A stretch of 64,000 nucleotides of DNA from Deltaproteobacteria bacterium (GCA_016219175.1 JACRCD010000068.1:1-64000); one strand, 5' to 3'. Shown: positions 53,069-60,974, numbered from the stretch's first letter. The notes: generated from the sequence alone by a model not told the origin. Translations and numbers: made by a program.

Positions 53069-53173
53069 TAAGCCGTTGTCAATAATTACGGTAACACACC
53101 ATGCGTGGCAACGGCATAAGGGGCCGTATGGATGATATCAAATCTGTAATGCTTATTTTATAACGGCCCCTAA
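53069..53173. repeat. 105-bp element, copy 1 (inverse of 59927-60032)
   Basis: The element runs from TAAGCCGTTGTCAATAA to TATAACGGCCCCTAA. It contains two nested inverted pairs, GCCGTTG/CAACGGC and GGGGCCGT/ACGGCCCC. It is repeated in reverse orientation at 59927-60032 with only a few differences. The last bases contain the stop codon of the adjacent hybrid kinase gene, so the element abuts or shortened that gene. Confidence 0.9.
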
Positions 53174-55386
53174 TTCCCGGCGTGGATCTTTTTCAGCACC
53201 CTGTTCAGTTCCTGGATGCTGAAAGGTTTAGGCACCACCCCGTTAAAACCGTAGGAGCCGTAATTCGACATGACCGGGTCATTGGCATAGCCGCTTGAGA
53301 CGATAACCTTGACTTTGCTGTCAAATTGGCGGAGTTTGCCGATGGCCTCCTTCCCCCCCATGCCGCCCGGTATGGTTAGATCCATGATAATGATGTCATG
53401 GGGCGTCCCTGCTTTTTTGGCTTGCAGATAGAGGGCGACAGCCTCCTCACCGTCGCTGCTCTGCTCAACCTGGTAGCCGCAATGGCTGAGCATTTCGGTG
53501 ACAACCTCCCGGATAATTTCCTCATCGTCCATGATGAGGATTTTGCCCCTGGAATTGCCCGTTTCCTCTTCCTTCTGTATCGTCTTCGCCAGAACTTTTT
53601 TGGAGGCGGGAAGATAAATGGTAAATGTAGCTCCGAGCCCGGCCTCGGAATCGACCGTGATGAACCCCTGATGATTTTTGATGATCGAATAACAGATGGT
53701 CAGCCCAAGGCCATGGCCGGTCTCCTTGGTGGTAAAGTATGGATCAAATATCTTTTCCAGGTTCTGTTTACTGATGCCTTCACCCTGGTCCGTGACCTTC
53801 ATTCTGATGTAGGGGCCGTTAGGCAGAGGTAGAACAGGGGGACCGTCAAGTACGATGTTTTCGGCGCCGATGCGGAGCGCCCCCCCATTGGGCATGGCCT
53901 GGCAGGCATTGATTACCAGGTTCTGAATGACCTGACCCAGCTGGCCTTCATCCGCCTCGGCCGGCCAGATGGCATCGGGAATGGAAAACTCGCATTTAAT
54001 GTTTGAGCCGCTTAATGAAAACAGGGCGGCGTCAACCAGTATTTTCTGCATGGCAAGGAGCCTTTTCAGCGGCACGCCTCCCTTGGCAAAGGTCAGGAGC
54101 TGCTGGGTCAGGTGTTTGGCGCGGGCAGAGGACTTCTCGCTGGCGGCAAGCAGGTCATGAACCTTTTCCCCCGGCCTGACCAGCATCTTTGCCACGGAAA
54201 CATTGCCCATGATGGCGGTAAGCATGTTGTTGAAATCATGGGCGATGCCGCCTGCCAGCAAGCCCAGGGAATCGAGACGGGTTGATTTGATGATTTCTTC
54301 CTCTATCTTTTTTTCCTGGGTGATGTCCCGGAAAACAATAATGGTGCCGGTTGACGTTTGATCCTTGCGTAAAATGGGGGCCGCGCTGACCGTTACCAGC
54401 CACTGGCTGCCGGTTCTGGAGTGGAGGGTGGCCTGTCCTATCCGTTCATTCTCGCCACCCCCCGCGGCGATCTCTCGCCAGATGGCCGGCTGAGGTTTCT
54501 GTTCACTGCCGGCAAATAATTTGAAGACCTGGCCGGCCGGTTGACCAAAGGCCTCCTTGAGAGACCAGCCCGTGAGCTTTTCCGCCACCTGATTCATTAA
54601 GGTGATATGGCCTTCGGTGTCGGTCGCCACCACCCCTTCGGCAATACTTTTCAAGGTCAGCGCCAGCCGCTCTTTTTCTTCCGCCACCGCTTCCTTGGCC
54701 TGGACCAATTCGGTGATGTCCAGATAGAGGAGGACAACCCTGATGATGCTGCCGCGGCTATCCTTGACAGGGGAGGCGATGACGTTATAGTGGCGCTTGC
54801 TCCGGGGGCACTCTCTCGATATGGCGGCCTGGCCTGTTTCCAGCATGCTGTCAAAGACGCATTGCTTGCCCTGCTCCCCCAGGCAGATGATATCCCGGCA
54901 GGTTTGCCCCGTCAGTCTCATCTCCGGCCGGGCGAACATTTCCTCGAATTTGCGGTTATAGGACAGAATCTGTTTGTTACGGTCTAGCACGAGAATGCCG
55001 CCGCCCACCGCCTCGAAAATCGCCTGGTTCTCCTCCATGGCCAGTTCCAGTTTATCGTTGGTTTGCCGCAGATGATCAAGGATCTGGGTGAAGGATTCCG
55101 CTATGATGCCAATGGGGTCAAGAGTGATGAGGCTTGCATTGTCAAGCTCTTCCGGCCGCAGCGGGATGGTGCCGATGACCACGAGCAGCTGGTCGATTTT
55201 TTTGCGGAGGTAGCGGGTGGCGAGATGATGCTGGCTGCGCAGGGATCTGTTTTCATCAATGAGTTCCTTGAGGAAGACGGCCAGAGGGGCAAGCTCACCC
55301 AGGTCGGCGTTTATTGCCGGGAAAGGTGCATCCGGATTTTTTGCAGCCTGTTGGGCCAGGGTCAGAAATTCTTGTAATGTCATCAT
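53170..55386 (-). CDS. Hybrid sensor kinase (PAS-PAS-HisKA-HATPase-receiver)
   Basis: The 738-residue cytoplasmic hybrid kinase has two PAS domains (about 110-225 and 235-350); the first carries CRDIICLGEQGKQC. HisKA has the phospho-acceptor H383 in GGIAHDFNNML. HATPase_c shows QVIQNLVINACQAM and GEGISKQNLEKIF, and the C-terminal receiver has D669 in IIMDLTIPGG. The HisKA-HATPase subtype is the NtrB-like HDFNN group. It is last in a reverse operon after YeeE and the TusA-like gene, so it may respond to sulfur state (inference). A flanking repeat provides its stop codon region. The N-terminal 100 residues are helical. Confidence 0.93.
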   Translation of the reverse strand: MMTLQEFLTLAQQAAKNPDAPFPAINADLGELAPLAVFLKELIDENRSLRSQHHLATRYLRKKIDQLLVVIGTIPLRPEELDNASLITLDPIGIIAESFTQILDHLRQTNDKLELAMEENQAIFEAVGGGILVLDRNKQILSYNRKFEEMFARPEMRLTGQTCRDIICLGEQGKQCVFDSMLETGQAAISRECPRSKRHYNVIASPVKDSRGSIIRVVLLYLDITELVQAKEAVAEEKERLALTLKSIAEGVVATDTEGHITLMNQVAEKLTGWSLKEAFGQPAGQVFKLFAGSEQKPQPAIWREIAAGGGENERIGQATLHSRTGSQWLVTVSAAPILRKDQTSTGTIIVFRDITQEKKIEEEIIKSTRLDSLGLLAGGIAHDFNNMLTAIMGNVSVAKMLVRPGEKVHDLLAASEKSSARAKHLTQQLLTFAKGGVPLKRLLAMQKILVDAALFSLSGSNIKCEFSIPDAIWPAEADEGQLGQVIQNLVINACQAMPNGGALRIGAENIVLDGPPVLPLPNGPYIRMKVTDQGEGISKQNLEKIFDPYFTTKETGHGLGLTICYSIIKNHQGFITVDSEAGLGATFTIYLPASKKVLAKTIQKEEETGNSRGKILIMDDEEIIREVVTEMLSHCGYQVEQSSDGEEAVALYLQAKKAGTPHDIIIMDLTIPGGMGGKEAIGKLRQFDSKVKVIVSSGYANDPVMSNYGSYGFNGVVPKPFSIQELNRVLKKIHAGN

Positions 55387-55427
55387 TTTTTATGAACTCG
55401 TAAAAAAAGTCGGAATTGGCAATGGCG

Positions 55428-55700
55428 TCATTTTTCATTTTCTTCGGGTAACAGACCGACACAAATTTCATAATAGCTTGCCATTTTTGTCACCCTGGTG
55501 GCATAGCCCATATTTTGGGCGGTGGTCGGGATGGTGGTTATGGCCTCACGATTGTCGGTTTTGATGCAGAGCCGGACCTTGCCTCCCAACAGGGGGGCTC
55601 TGTATTTGTTCATGGTATCCATGGCGACCAGAAGGCAAGCCGGGCAAACCTGGCCGCGCATGTCGATGTCAATCCTTTCCTGCTTCGTTTTCTCACTCAT
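55428..55700 (-). CDS. TusA-like sulfur carrier protein with CxxC motif
   Basis: This 90-residue protein has the TusA fold opening with IDMRGQVCPACLLVAMDTMN. Normal TusA proteins have CPxP; here the second proline is a cysteine, giving CPAC, a redox-type CxxC. The rest (VRLCIKTDNREAITTIPTTA, AQNMGYATRVT) fits. It would accept sulfane sulfur from the neighbouring transporter. It sits 120 bp after the YeeE gene and 42 bp before the hybrid kinase gene. Pairing of YeeE with a TusA-like YeeD is known; the CxxC form is less common. The start is the ATG after GAGGTCTAAGCA. Confidence 0.85.
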   Translation of the reverse strand: MSEKTKQERIDIDMRGQVCPACLLVAMDTMNKYRAPLLGGKVRLCIKTDNREAITTIPTTAQNMGYATRVTKMASYYEICVGLLPEENEK

Positions 55701-55819
55701 TGCTTAGACCTCAATGTCATAACCTGCAACCGGGAGAGAGATTTAATTTTTCTCCAAAATGAGGGGGCTGAATTTTTTTCGCGGTTTTTTTTGCGAAAAT
55801 CATTCTGTCCCCGGCTTAC

Positions 55820-56956
55820 TTAACCAGCCGGGCCGCTGCGCTGCCGTAGGATAACAAAGGTGATTATTTTACTGCCGGCCCAGCTGCCCGGAATCAGACC
55901 GAGAAGAAACAGCAGACTCTGGAGGGCAAGGATGGGCAGACCGCCCATGAGATGCCAGATATTGCAGGCCGGGGACATGCGCGATGCGAGGCCCAGGATG
56001 ATGCCGCCGCAGCAGGCCATGACATATTGTCTGACCGGCGCCCGCGCATGCATGGTGAATTCCCGCAGCAGGATGGCCGAGATCATGCTGCCCAGAACAA
56101 TACCGGCAATAACCGGGAACTGGATAGCCCAGATGGAGTCAAACCGCGGTCCCGGACCTCCCCGCAGCACCGCCCCGCTCGCGGGATGGACAATGTCCAG
56201 CGACATGATCTGATAAAAGGGGAGGCGGCTCACATGGCCGGGGGCGGCAAGATTTTCAAGCATGGCCGCCATCTTGGCGTAGGTGGTGGTAATGCCCAGG
56301 GGCATGCCGAGCAGCAGATAAGAGACAAGGGTTGCCAGGGCCAGGGTGCAGGCGGTTTTCCATGGCTGGAGATAGCCGCGCACCTGAGACGGTCTTTGCC
56401 AGAAATCCTTTTTGGCCCCTTTGCCGAAGAGCAGGGCGGCGGCAAGGACAATGGGCGCGACAAACAAACTCGGACTGAGATCGGCCAGCTGGGGTAATGT
56501 CAGGTAGTTCTGGGAAAATGTTGTTGCTTTCATAAAAGCAGACCAGCGGGGATGCATTTCCGCATAGAGACCGCTGCCCGCTATCAGCCCCAGAAAGGCC
56601 GCCAGGCTTATCGTGCTGCCCCCGCCCATTTTGTACAGGGTGCCGACCACGCAGCCGCCGGCCAGCACCATGCCGAGGCCGAAAAGAAAACCGCCGGCAA
56701 GGTTGGCCAGGGAAGGGAAACCGAGCAGGGGAAAAGGATAGAGAGGCAGAAGACCGGACAATCTGGCGATCTCGAAAATGGCCATGGTGATGACGATCTG
56801 GAGCAGAAGGGTTCGCAGCATGAAGGTGTTTTTAAACAGGAAGGCATCCCGGAACATACCGGCCATGCAGTAATCTGACCGGTGCATGACAAAACCCGCT
56901 GTCAGACCGAGGAGCAGCGAGCAGGTATGGATGAGAAACAATGATCCCGTAATCAT
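55820..56956 (-). CDS. YeeE/YedE (TsuA-type) sulfur transporter
   Basis: The 378-residue polytopic protein (about nine to ten helices) resembles thiosulfate importers. Conserved cysteines appear in HRSDYCMAGMFRDA, GGCVVGTLYKMGGGS, MACCGGIILG and SPACNIWHLMGG, in the positions expected for the relay of thiosulfate. It is first in a reverse operon with a TusA-like protein and a hybrid kinase. The full-length form has both YeeE halves. In a sulfate-reducing or sulfur-disproportionating bacterium this could feed sulfur assimilation or dissimilation; the substrate is not shown by the sequence alone. Confidence 0.93.
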   Translation of the reverse strand: MITGSLFLIHTCSLLLGLTAGFVMHRSDYCMAGMFRDAFLFKNTFMLRTLLLQIVITMAIFEIARLSGLLPLYPFPLLGFPSLANLAGGFLFGLGMVLAGGCVVGTLYKMGGGSTISLAAFLGLIAGSGLYAEMHPRWSAFMKATTFSQNYLTLPQLADLSPSLFVAPIVLAAALLFGKGAKKDFWQRPSQVRGYLQPWKTACTLALATLVSYLLLGMPLGITTTYAKMAAMLENLAAPGHVSRLPFYQIMSLDIVHPASGAVLRGGPGPRFDSIWAIQFPVIAGIVLGSMISAILLREFTMHARAPVRQYVMACCGGIILGLASRMSPACNIWHLMGGLPILALQSLLFLLGLIPGSWAGSKIITFVILRQRSGPAG

Positions 56957-57069
56957 AGGTGAGATGCGCGACTCCGAGCCGGAGATTTTTCAGTAACACC
57001 TTGTTGTATTCTTTCAGCTATTTACTAGGATTCATTGAGAAGATCAAACAATAAAACGATCCGCAACCC

Positions 57070-57308
57070 GATTTTACGCGCCGGACATTTTTTGGAAGCC
57101 CTCCCTCTGCTCCGGATTGTCGATGACGGCGACCATGCCGCCCTGGGTGAAACAGTAATCCACTTAACAATGGTCTGGGCGATTATGTCGGCCGACCATG
57201 CCGCCCCCGGCAATGATCACGTGCCGCGAAAGTCCTTCCTCGGGCAGGTTGGCGCTCTGCAGTGCTTCATGCCGGAAGAAACGTTTTTCAGCACTGAATG
57301 CCCGGTAA
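57070..57308 (-). pseudogene. Decayed TrkA/Kef-type NAD-binding fragment
   Basis: In one reverse frame the sequence reads FRHEALQSANLPEEGLSRHV, continuing IIAGGGMVGR, then a TAA stop, then YCFTQGGMVAVIDNPEQREG and a second stop. HVIIAGGGMVGR matches the dinucleotide-binding glycine loop of TrkA-N domains, found in Kef-type potassium exporters. VAVIDNPEQ matches the next strand. Both ends of the family domain and the membrane part are missing. The fragment is a broken remnant, not a functional gene. Confidence 0.6.
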
Positions 57309-57371
57309 AATTGATGATCTCGTAAAAAGTCACCTCGAAGCTGCCAGATGGTTAAGTAAAAAGGAGTGGTG

Positions 57372-57908
57372 CTAAAGCAGATCGTCCTGCCGGTTCAGAT
57401 AACCACGGCACTGGGGTGTCCCGCAACGGCAGGGGGTCAGGGGGGCGTCACCGCTAACCTGGTAGTCCAGCAGCAGCTCTTCGCCTGCTTCAATGGGGCG
57501 CAGACTGACAAGATGGATGCGGCCATGCCTTTTGCGGGCTATCAGGTTCGGCGCGCAACTGTGATTGATAAATTCCGCCCCGCTGCCGCCGATGGCCCCG
57601 TCTATGGCCACCCGTGGGCTGACCCAGAAGATGTAGATCCTGGGGCGCACGCCGCGCCGCCGTACTTCGTCAGGCTTGATGCGTTCCCCGGTGTATTCGA
57701 TCACCCTTCTCCGGGCGGGAATCGGCTCCATGGCGAATATCCCCCAGCGATGGATGGGCGAGGGGTGGTATGCCAGCCGGAAGGAGCAGGCCGCTTCGGC
57801 AAGGCGAGGCACTACGTCAGGCCCTGCCGGCAATACCACATCGCGCACAAAGGGGGTAAGTTTCTCGCTCATGTCAGGGGCGCGGGTGGCTGGCCATGTC
57901 TGCCGCAC
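57372..57908 (-). CDS. SET-domain protein lysine methyltransferase
   Basis: The 178-residue protein is a compact SET domain. It shows WGIFAMEPIPARRRVIEYTGE, then the NHS pseudoknot motif in EFINHSCAPN, GEELLLDYQ, and a post-SET CRCGTPQCRGYL with three cysteines (CxCx4C pattern). All catalytic elements that bind S-adenosylmethionine and a lysine substrate are present, so activity is likely. The start is a GTG at 57908; an internal ATG at 57872 is an alternative. It begins seven bases after the stop of the upstream gene, whose product has a lysine-rich glycine tail. I infer that this tail could be the substrate. Homologues occur in several bacteria, but their partners are mostly unknown. Confidence 0.9.
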   Translation of the reverse strand: MRQTWPATRAPDMSEKLTPFVRDVVLPAGPDVVPRLAEAACSFRLAYHPSPIHRWGIFAMEPIPARRRVIEYTGERIKPDEVRRRGVRPRIYIFWVSPRVAIDGAIGGSGAEFINHSCAPNLIARKRHGRIHLVSLRPIEAGEELLLDYQVSGDAPLTPCRCGTPQCRGYLNRQDDLL

Positions 57909-57914
57909 GTATCA

Positions 57915-58424
57915 TCAGATCTTGCCTCCGCCGGTCCAGCCGGGGGTTTTGCCGCCGCCCGGAGTCCATCCTTTGCCCGGGCCACTACTCTTGCCACCGG
58001 GACCGGAACCCCACATCTTGCCCCCGGCCGCATCCTTGCCGCCAGCGAGCTTGCCTCCCGCCATCTTGCCGCCGCCGAAGTCTTTCCCGGCGAATTTGCC
58101 GCCGTAACCCTTCTGCAGCGGGCTTTTGCCCCATTTCATCCCGGACGGGTTGAACGGTTCCTGGGGGTACGGATCGTACTTGTGCAGCTCCCGCAGGGTT
58201 TGCCCGTTAACGTCAACCCGGCTGTCGGCAAAGCCTAACCGCACCGCCTGGAATTGCCGGACCGCCTGCAGTGTTTTCGGGCCGGTGATGCCATCCACCG
58301 CCAGTTCTACCATTGGGCCGCCTTGATGCACAGGGACGCAATTGAGCAGGTATTGCACCACCATGACGTCCGTTGACTGGTTCTTGCCCCCGAGACCGAC
58401 CGATCCGTTGATTGTCTTCGGCAT
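57915..58424 (-). CDS. Peptidoglycan-binding-like protein with histone-like Gly-Lys tail
   Basis: The 169-residue product starts at the ATG at 58424, 7 bp after AGGAGGGG. Residues 5-85 are a peptidoglycan-binding-like helical domain (VMVVQYLLNCVPV; VDGITGPKTLQAVRQFQAV). From about 96 to the end the sequence is low-complexity and rich in glycine and lysine. I count 13 lysines in 74 residues, mostly in GGK or GK units, with few acidic residues. There is no signal peptide. The SET methyltransferase gene follows by six bases, so the two are one operon. The tail looks like a designed methylation substrate, similar to histone tails; this is inference. Confidence 0.78.
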   Translation of the reverse strand: MPKTINGSVGLGGKNQSTDVMVVQYLLNCVPVHQGGPMVELAVDGITGPKTLQAVRQFQAVRLGFADSRVDVNGQTLRELHKYDPYPQEPFNPSGMKWGKSPLQKGYGGKFAGKDFGGGKMAGGKLAGGKDAAGGKMWGSGPGGKSSGPGKGWTPGGGKTPGWTGGGKI

Positions 58425-58550
58425 AACTTCCCCTCCTGTAGATGGAATGTGCGCCGGCGGGTATTCCCGATGGCGTGTCATGCTTTAAAAATATACGAAC
58501 TCGTACTCTAAAGTCGATCAAAATATGTGCATGGCTGGAAGCGGACAATG

Positions 58551-58574
58551 GGTGGACAGGGTTTATTGTCCACC
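58551..58574. repeat. REP-like palindrome
   Basis: GGTGGACA and TGTCCACC pair around GGGTTTAT, a close relative of the palindrome at 7731-7755. It lies between the reverse tail-protein gene and the kinase. Confidence 0.75.
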
Positions 58575-58630
58575 AAGCCACCGTTCCCGCCTATTGCTTT
58601 CAGGCAGGGGGCACACGCGGTTGCCTGGTT

Positions 58631-59761
58631 TCAGGAGCCGGCCAGCGGCAGGGAGAAGCGGAACACCGTGCCGTCCCGGGTGGAGGAGGTGAAATCGACC
58701 TTGCCCTTCAGAAAATTTTCTCCGAACAGTTTCATGGAGAAGGCGCCGATGCCGCGGCCAGGCCCCTCCTTGGTGGTGAAATGGCGCTGGAAAATGCGCG
58801 GACGAATATCATCGGCAATGACCTGTTGGTTCCAGACGCAGAATGTTATGTTTTTTTCATCCTGATCCAGCCAGATTTTTACCTCTCCAGCCGGTTCCGT
58901 GGCCTCAAAGGCGTTGGTCACCATGTTGGTGAGCACCCGCAGCAGGAGGGAACAGTCGGTGACAATTGCCACCACGGGCAGGGTGGGCGGAAACAGAAAC
59001 GACTTGCCGTGGGCCGCGGGATGTCCCGCGAAAAAATTGCGCAGTTCCCTCATAATTTCAATGACCGGTATTTTCTGCAGGGCGAGCTGGTAATTTTCTC
59101 CCTTGGTGCGGGAGAGAATGCGCTGGATGTCTATCTCTTTTTTAAGTCTCAGGACCAACTGCCCCAGCGTGGTAATGAGATCATGGTCCGAGGCGTCGAT
59201 GGCCAGCAGCTCGGCCGCGCCATAGAGCCCTGTTATTATGTTGCTGATATCATGAAAGAATATCTTCTCAAGGGCCGCCCAGGCCTGCTGATTTGTGATG
59301 TCCTGCATGAAAAGAAGAAGAAAGCGGTGTTCCTCGAAGTTGATGGGGTAGGAGCGCACCTGGAAGCAGATCTCGATTTCCTTGCCGTCTTTTTTGACCG
59401 TGGCGGCACAGATCCGTTCCTGGGGTTTTTTCTCCTCAAAACAGGCGACAATGGCGATCGCCGCCCCGCAGCTCATGCAGTATTTGGTCGTGCCGCAGCC
59501 GGCCGGTTCCTCATGGGCGTGGACGCAGCGGATCATTTCGCCCGGACGCAGCCCCAGAACCTCGCCGGCATCGTTGTAACCCAGCATCTCCAGCATCGTT
59601 TCGTTGACGGCCAGCACCTGGCGATCTTCGTCCAGCACGGCGATGAGACCGGAAATGGATTTCATCAGCCCGTCAATAACCGGGTTCCGGCTGATGATGC
59701 TGATCTCCTGCTGTAATGTCTCTTTGTCGCACCGCTTGGCCGGGGCAAAATAGGTATCCAT
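58631..59761 (-). CDS. PAS-domain sensor histidine kinase
   Basis: The 376-residue soluble kinase has a PAS region (about 20-130; LNETMLEMLGYNDAGEVLG-type words, with CHTH-like cysteines in CGTTKYCMSCG). A HisKA-like segment follows (FFHDISNIITGLYGAAELL), then HATPase_c (MVTNAFEATEPAGEV, GRGIGAFSMKLFGENFLKG). I chose the ATG at 59761, 9 bp after AAGGAG; an in-frame ATG 27 bases upstream is less well placed. The cysteine-rich PAS could be a redox or metal sensor. A copy of its 5' end, with the ribosome binding site, recurs at 61081-61273. No response regulator is adjacent. Confidence 0.88.
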   Translation of the reverse strand: MDTYFAPAKRCDKETLQQEISIISRNPVIDGLMKSISGLIAVLDEDRQVLAVNETMLEMLGYNDAGEVLGLRPGEMIRCVHAHEEPAGCGTTKYCMSCGAAIAIVACFEEKKPQERICAATVKKDGKEIEICFQVRSYPINFEEHRFLLLFMQDITNQQAWAALEKIFFHDISNIITGLYGAAELLAIDASDHDLITTLGQLVLRLKKEIDIQRILSRTKGENYQLALQKIPVIEIMRELRNFFAGHPAAHGKSFLFPPTLPVVAIVTDCSLLLRVLTNMVTNAFEATEPAGEVKIWLDQDEKNITFCVWNQQVIADDIRPRIFQRHFTTKEGPGRGIGAFSMKLFGENFLKGKVDFTSSTRDGTVFRFSLPLAGS

Positions 59762-59897
59762 GTTAAGCAACTCCTTAACATTCATCATAGATTGGCCGGT
59801 TCATTTCCTGCAAGTCATTTTTTGGAAAGGCAGCGGGGCGGGGAGGGGAACATGCAACCGTGGTCATTCCGGGCAAGCACGGCGCGACTCGGAATGA
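59706..59897. repeat. Duplicated kinase 5' end, original copy
   Basis: About 190 bp covering the first 18 codons, ribosome binding site and upstream region of the PAS kinase recur at 61081-61273 in the same orientation. The first 120 bp are nearly identical and the rest is diverged. The two copies flank the toxin-antitoxin island. Confidence 0.88.
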
Positions 59898-59926
59898 TCA
59901 TGCGCTCTCAGGATCTCAGTGTCAAC

Positions 59927-60032
59927 TTAGGGGCCGTTATAAAACAACCATTACAGATTTGATATCACCTATACGGCCCCTTATGCCGTTGCCACGCATG
60001 GTGTGTTACAGTAATTTATTGACAACGGCTTA
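59927..60032. repeat. 105-bp element, copy 2 (inverse of 53069-53173)
   Basis: It reads TTAGGGGCCGTTATAAAAC at the left and GACAACGGCTTA at the right, the reverse complement of copy 1 with a few changes. The gap between the pair is about 6.75 kb. It lies 10 bp before 132-bp element copy E. Confidence 0.9.
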
Positions 60033-60041
60033 AGTACATCA

Positions 60042-60173
60042 AGGCTCTTGTAAAATGAACTTGCGTGTCATTCCGAACGTAGTGAGGAATCTTTAATTGC
60101 CTTGATTTTATTAGATTTTTCCCTTCGGTCGAAATGACAGGAGTCACTCTTTTGCTTATTTTGCAAGAGCCTC
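60042..60173. repeat. 132-bp inverted-ended element, copy E
   Basis: It begins AGGCTCTTGTAAAATGAAC (one change from consensus) and ends TTTTGCAAGAGCCTC. It lies 11 bp from the end of the antitoxin-like gene; copy F lies on the other side of the same module. Confidence 0.9.
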
Positions 60174-60184
60174 CATCGTTTGGC

Positions 60185-60388
60185 TTATTTTTTCTCGATC
60201 TTGATTTGTGTTATGGCATCATCCAGGGATATATGACCAAGCCACTTCTCCCGTTCTTTTGTATAATCACCTTGGCCAATCGAAAATTGATTCAGGAATC
60301 GAATTGTGTCAACAGCGCCCATCTTCTCAAACAGAATGTGAGTGGCTCGACGGTTAATTTCAGATATTGGTTTTGTTTCAATATTCAT
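60185..60388 (-). CDS. Small partner of PIN toxin (antitoxin candidate)
   Basis: The 67-residue product (MNIETKPISEINRRATHIL, then FEKMGAVDTIRFLNQF) is of unknown family. It starts inside the end of the PIN gene with a 4-base overlap (ATGA), so both come from one mRNA. In known PIN modules the antitoxin gene usually comes first; here the small gene is second. It may neutralise the PIN ribonuclease; this is inference from the overlap and size. Confidence 0.65.
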   Translation of the reverse strand: MNIETKPISEINRRATHILFEKMGAVDTIRFLNQFSIGQGDYTKEREKWLGHISLDDAITQIKIEKK

Positions 60389-60825
60389 ATGTCTACCTCC
60401 ATCACAAGCTCGGCAGGCGATACTACCTTGCTGTATAATCCTTTGAAATTTATAGATTTTTTGTAAAATTTGTCGTCACATGTGCAAAAGTAATCAACCT
60501 TTGCAATGGATGCGGATGCCAAATGCAAAGCGTCCAACGGTTTAATCCCTGATGCCTCCAGCCTTCTTGCCAGTGCTTCAATTTCTGGTGACAGCTCAAC
60601 AGTTTCCTTTACTATTTTTAGAATTGCCAGAGCTTCCTCTTTACGGCCCTGATCCGGAATTCGACCAATTTCGAAATATAGGGCATCAGAAGCAACAAGC
60701 GTTAATTCTTCTGACTCGCACAATGAGAGAACAACGAGTACAGCTTCAGCTTCCACCGCTATCCTCGGTTTTGATTTGTCATCAAAGGGCCGCTGGAGAC
60801 TGCAACAATCAAGATAAATCCTCAT
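60385..60825 (-). CDS. PIN-domain ribonuclease (putative toxin)
   Basis: The 146-residue protein has a PIN fold. An early aspartate is in MRIYLDCCSLQRPF, and LVASDALYFEIGRI follows. The later acidic residues are in IKPLDALHLASA and CTCDDKFYKK. These acidic residues would hold Mg2+ and cut RNA. It overlaps the next small gene. The gene is AT-richer than its neighbours, and the module lies between two copies of the 132-bp element and two copies of a kinase 5' end, signs of recent mobility. The ATG start is preceded by no strong ribosome binding site. Confidence 0.85.
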   Translation of the reverse strand: MRIYLDCCSLQRPFDDKSKPRIAVEAEAVLVVLSLCESEELTLVASDALYFEIGRIPDQGRKEEALAILKIVKETVELSPEIEALARRLEASGIKPLDALHLASASIAKVDYFCTCDDKFYKKSINFKGLYSKVVSPAELVMEVDI

Positions 60826-60842
60826 TAGATGACTTTCCTATT

Positions 60843-60974
60843 GAGGCTCTTGCAAAATGAACTTGTGTGTCATTCCGAACGCAGTGAGGAATCTTTAATT
60901 GCTAGATTTTATTAGATTTCTCCCTTTGGTCGAAATGACAGGAACCACTCTTTTGCTTATTTTGCAAGAGCCTC
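60843..60974. repeat. 132-bp inverted-ended element, copy F
   Basis: Perfect ends GAGGCTCTTGCAAAAT and TTTTGCAAGAGCCTC. It lies 18 bp upstream of the PIN gene start, so it may provide promoter or terminator structure to the module. Confidence 0.9.
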
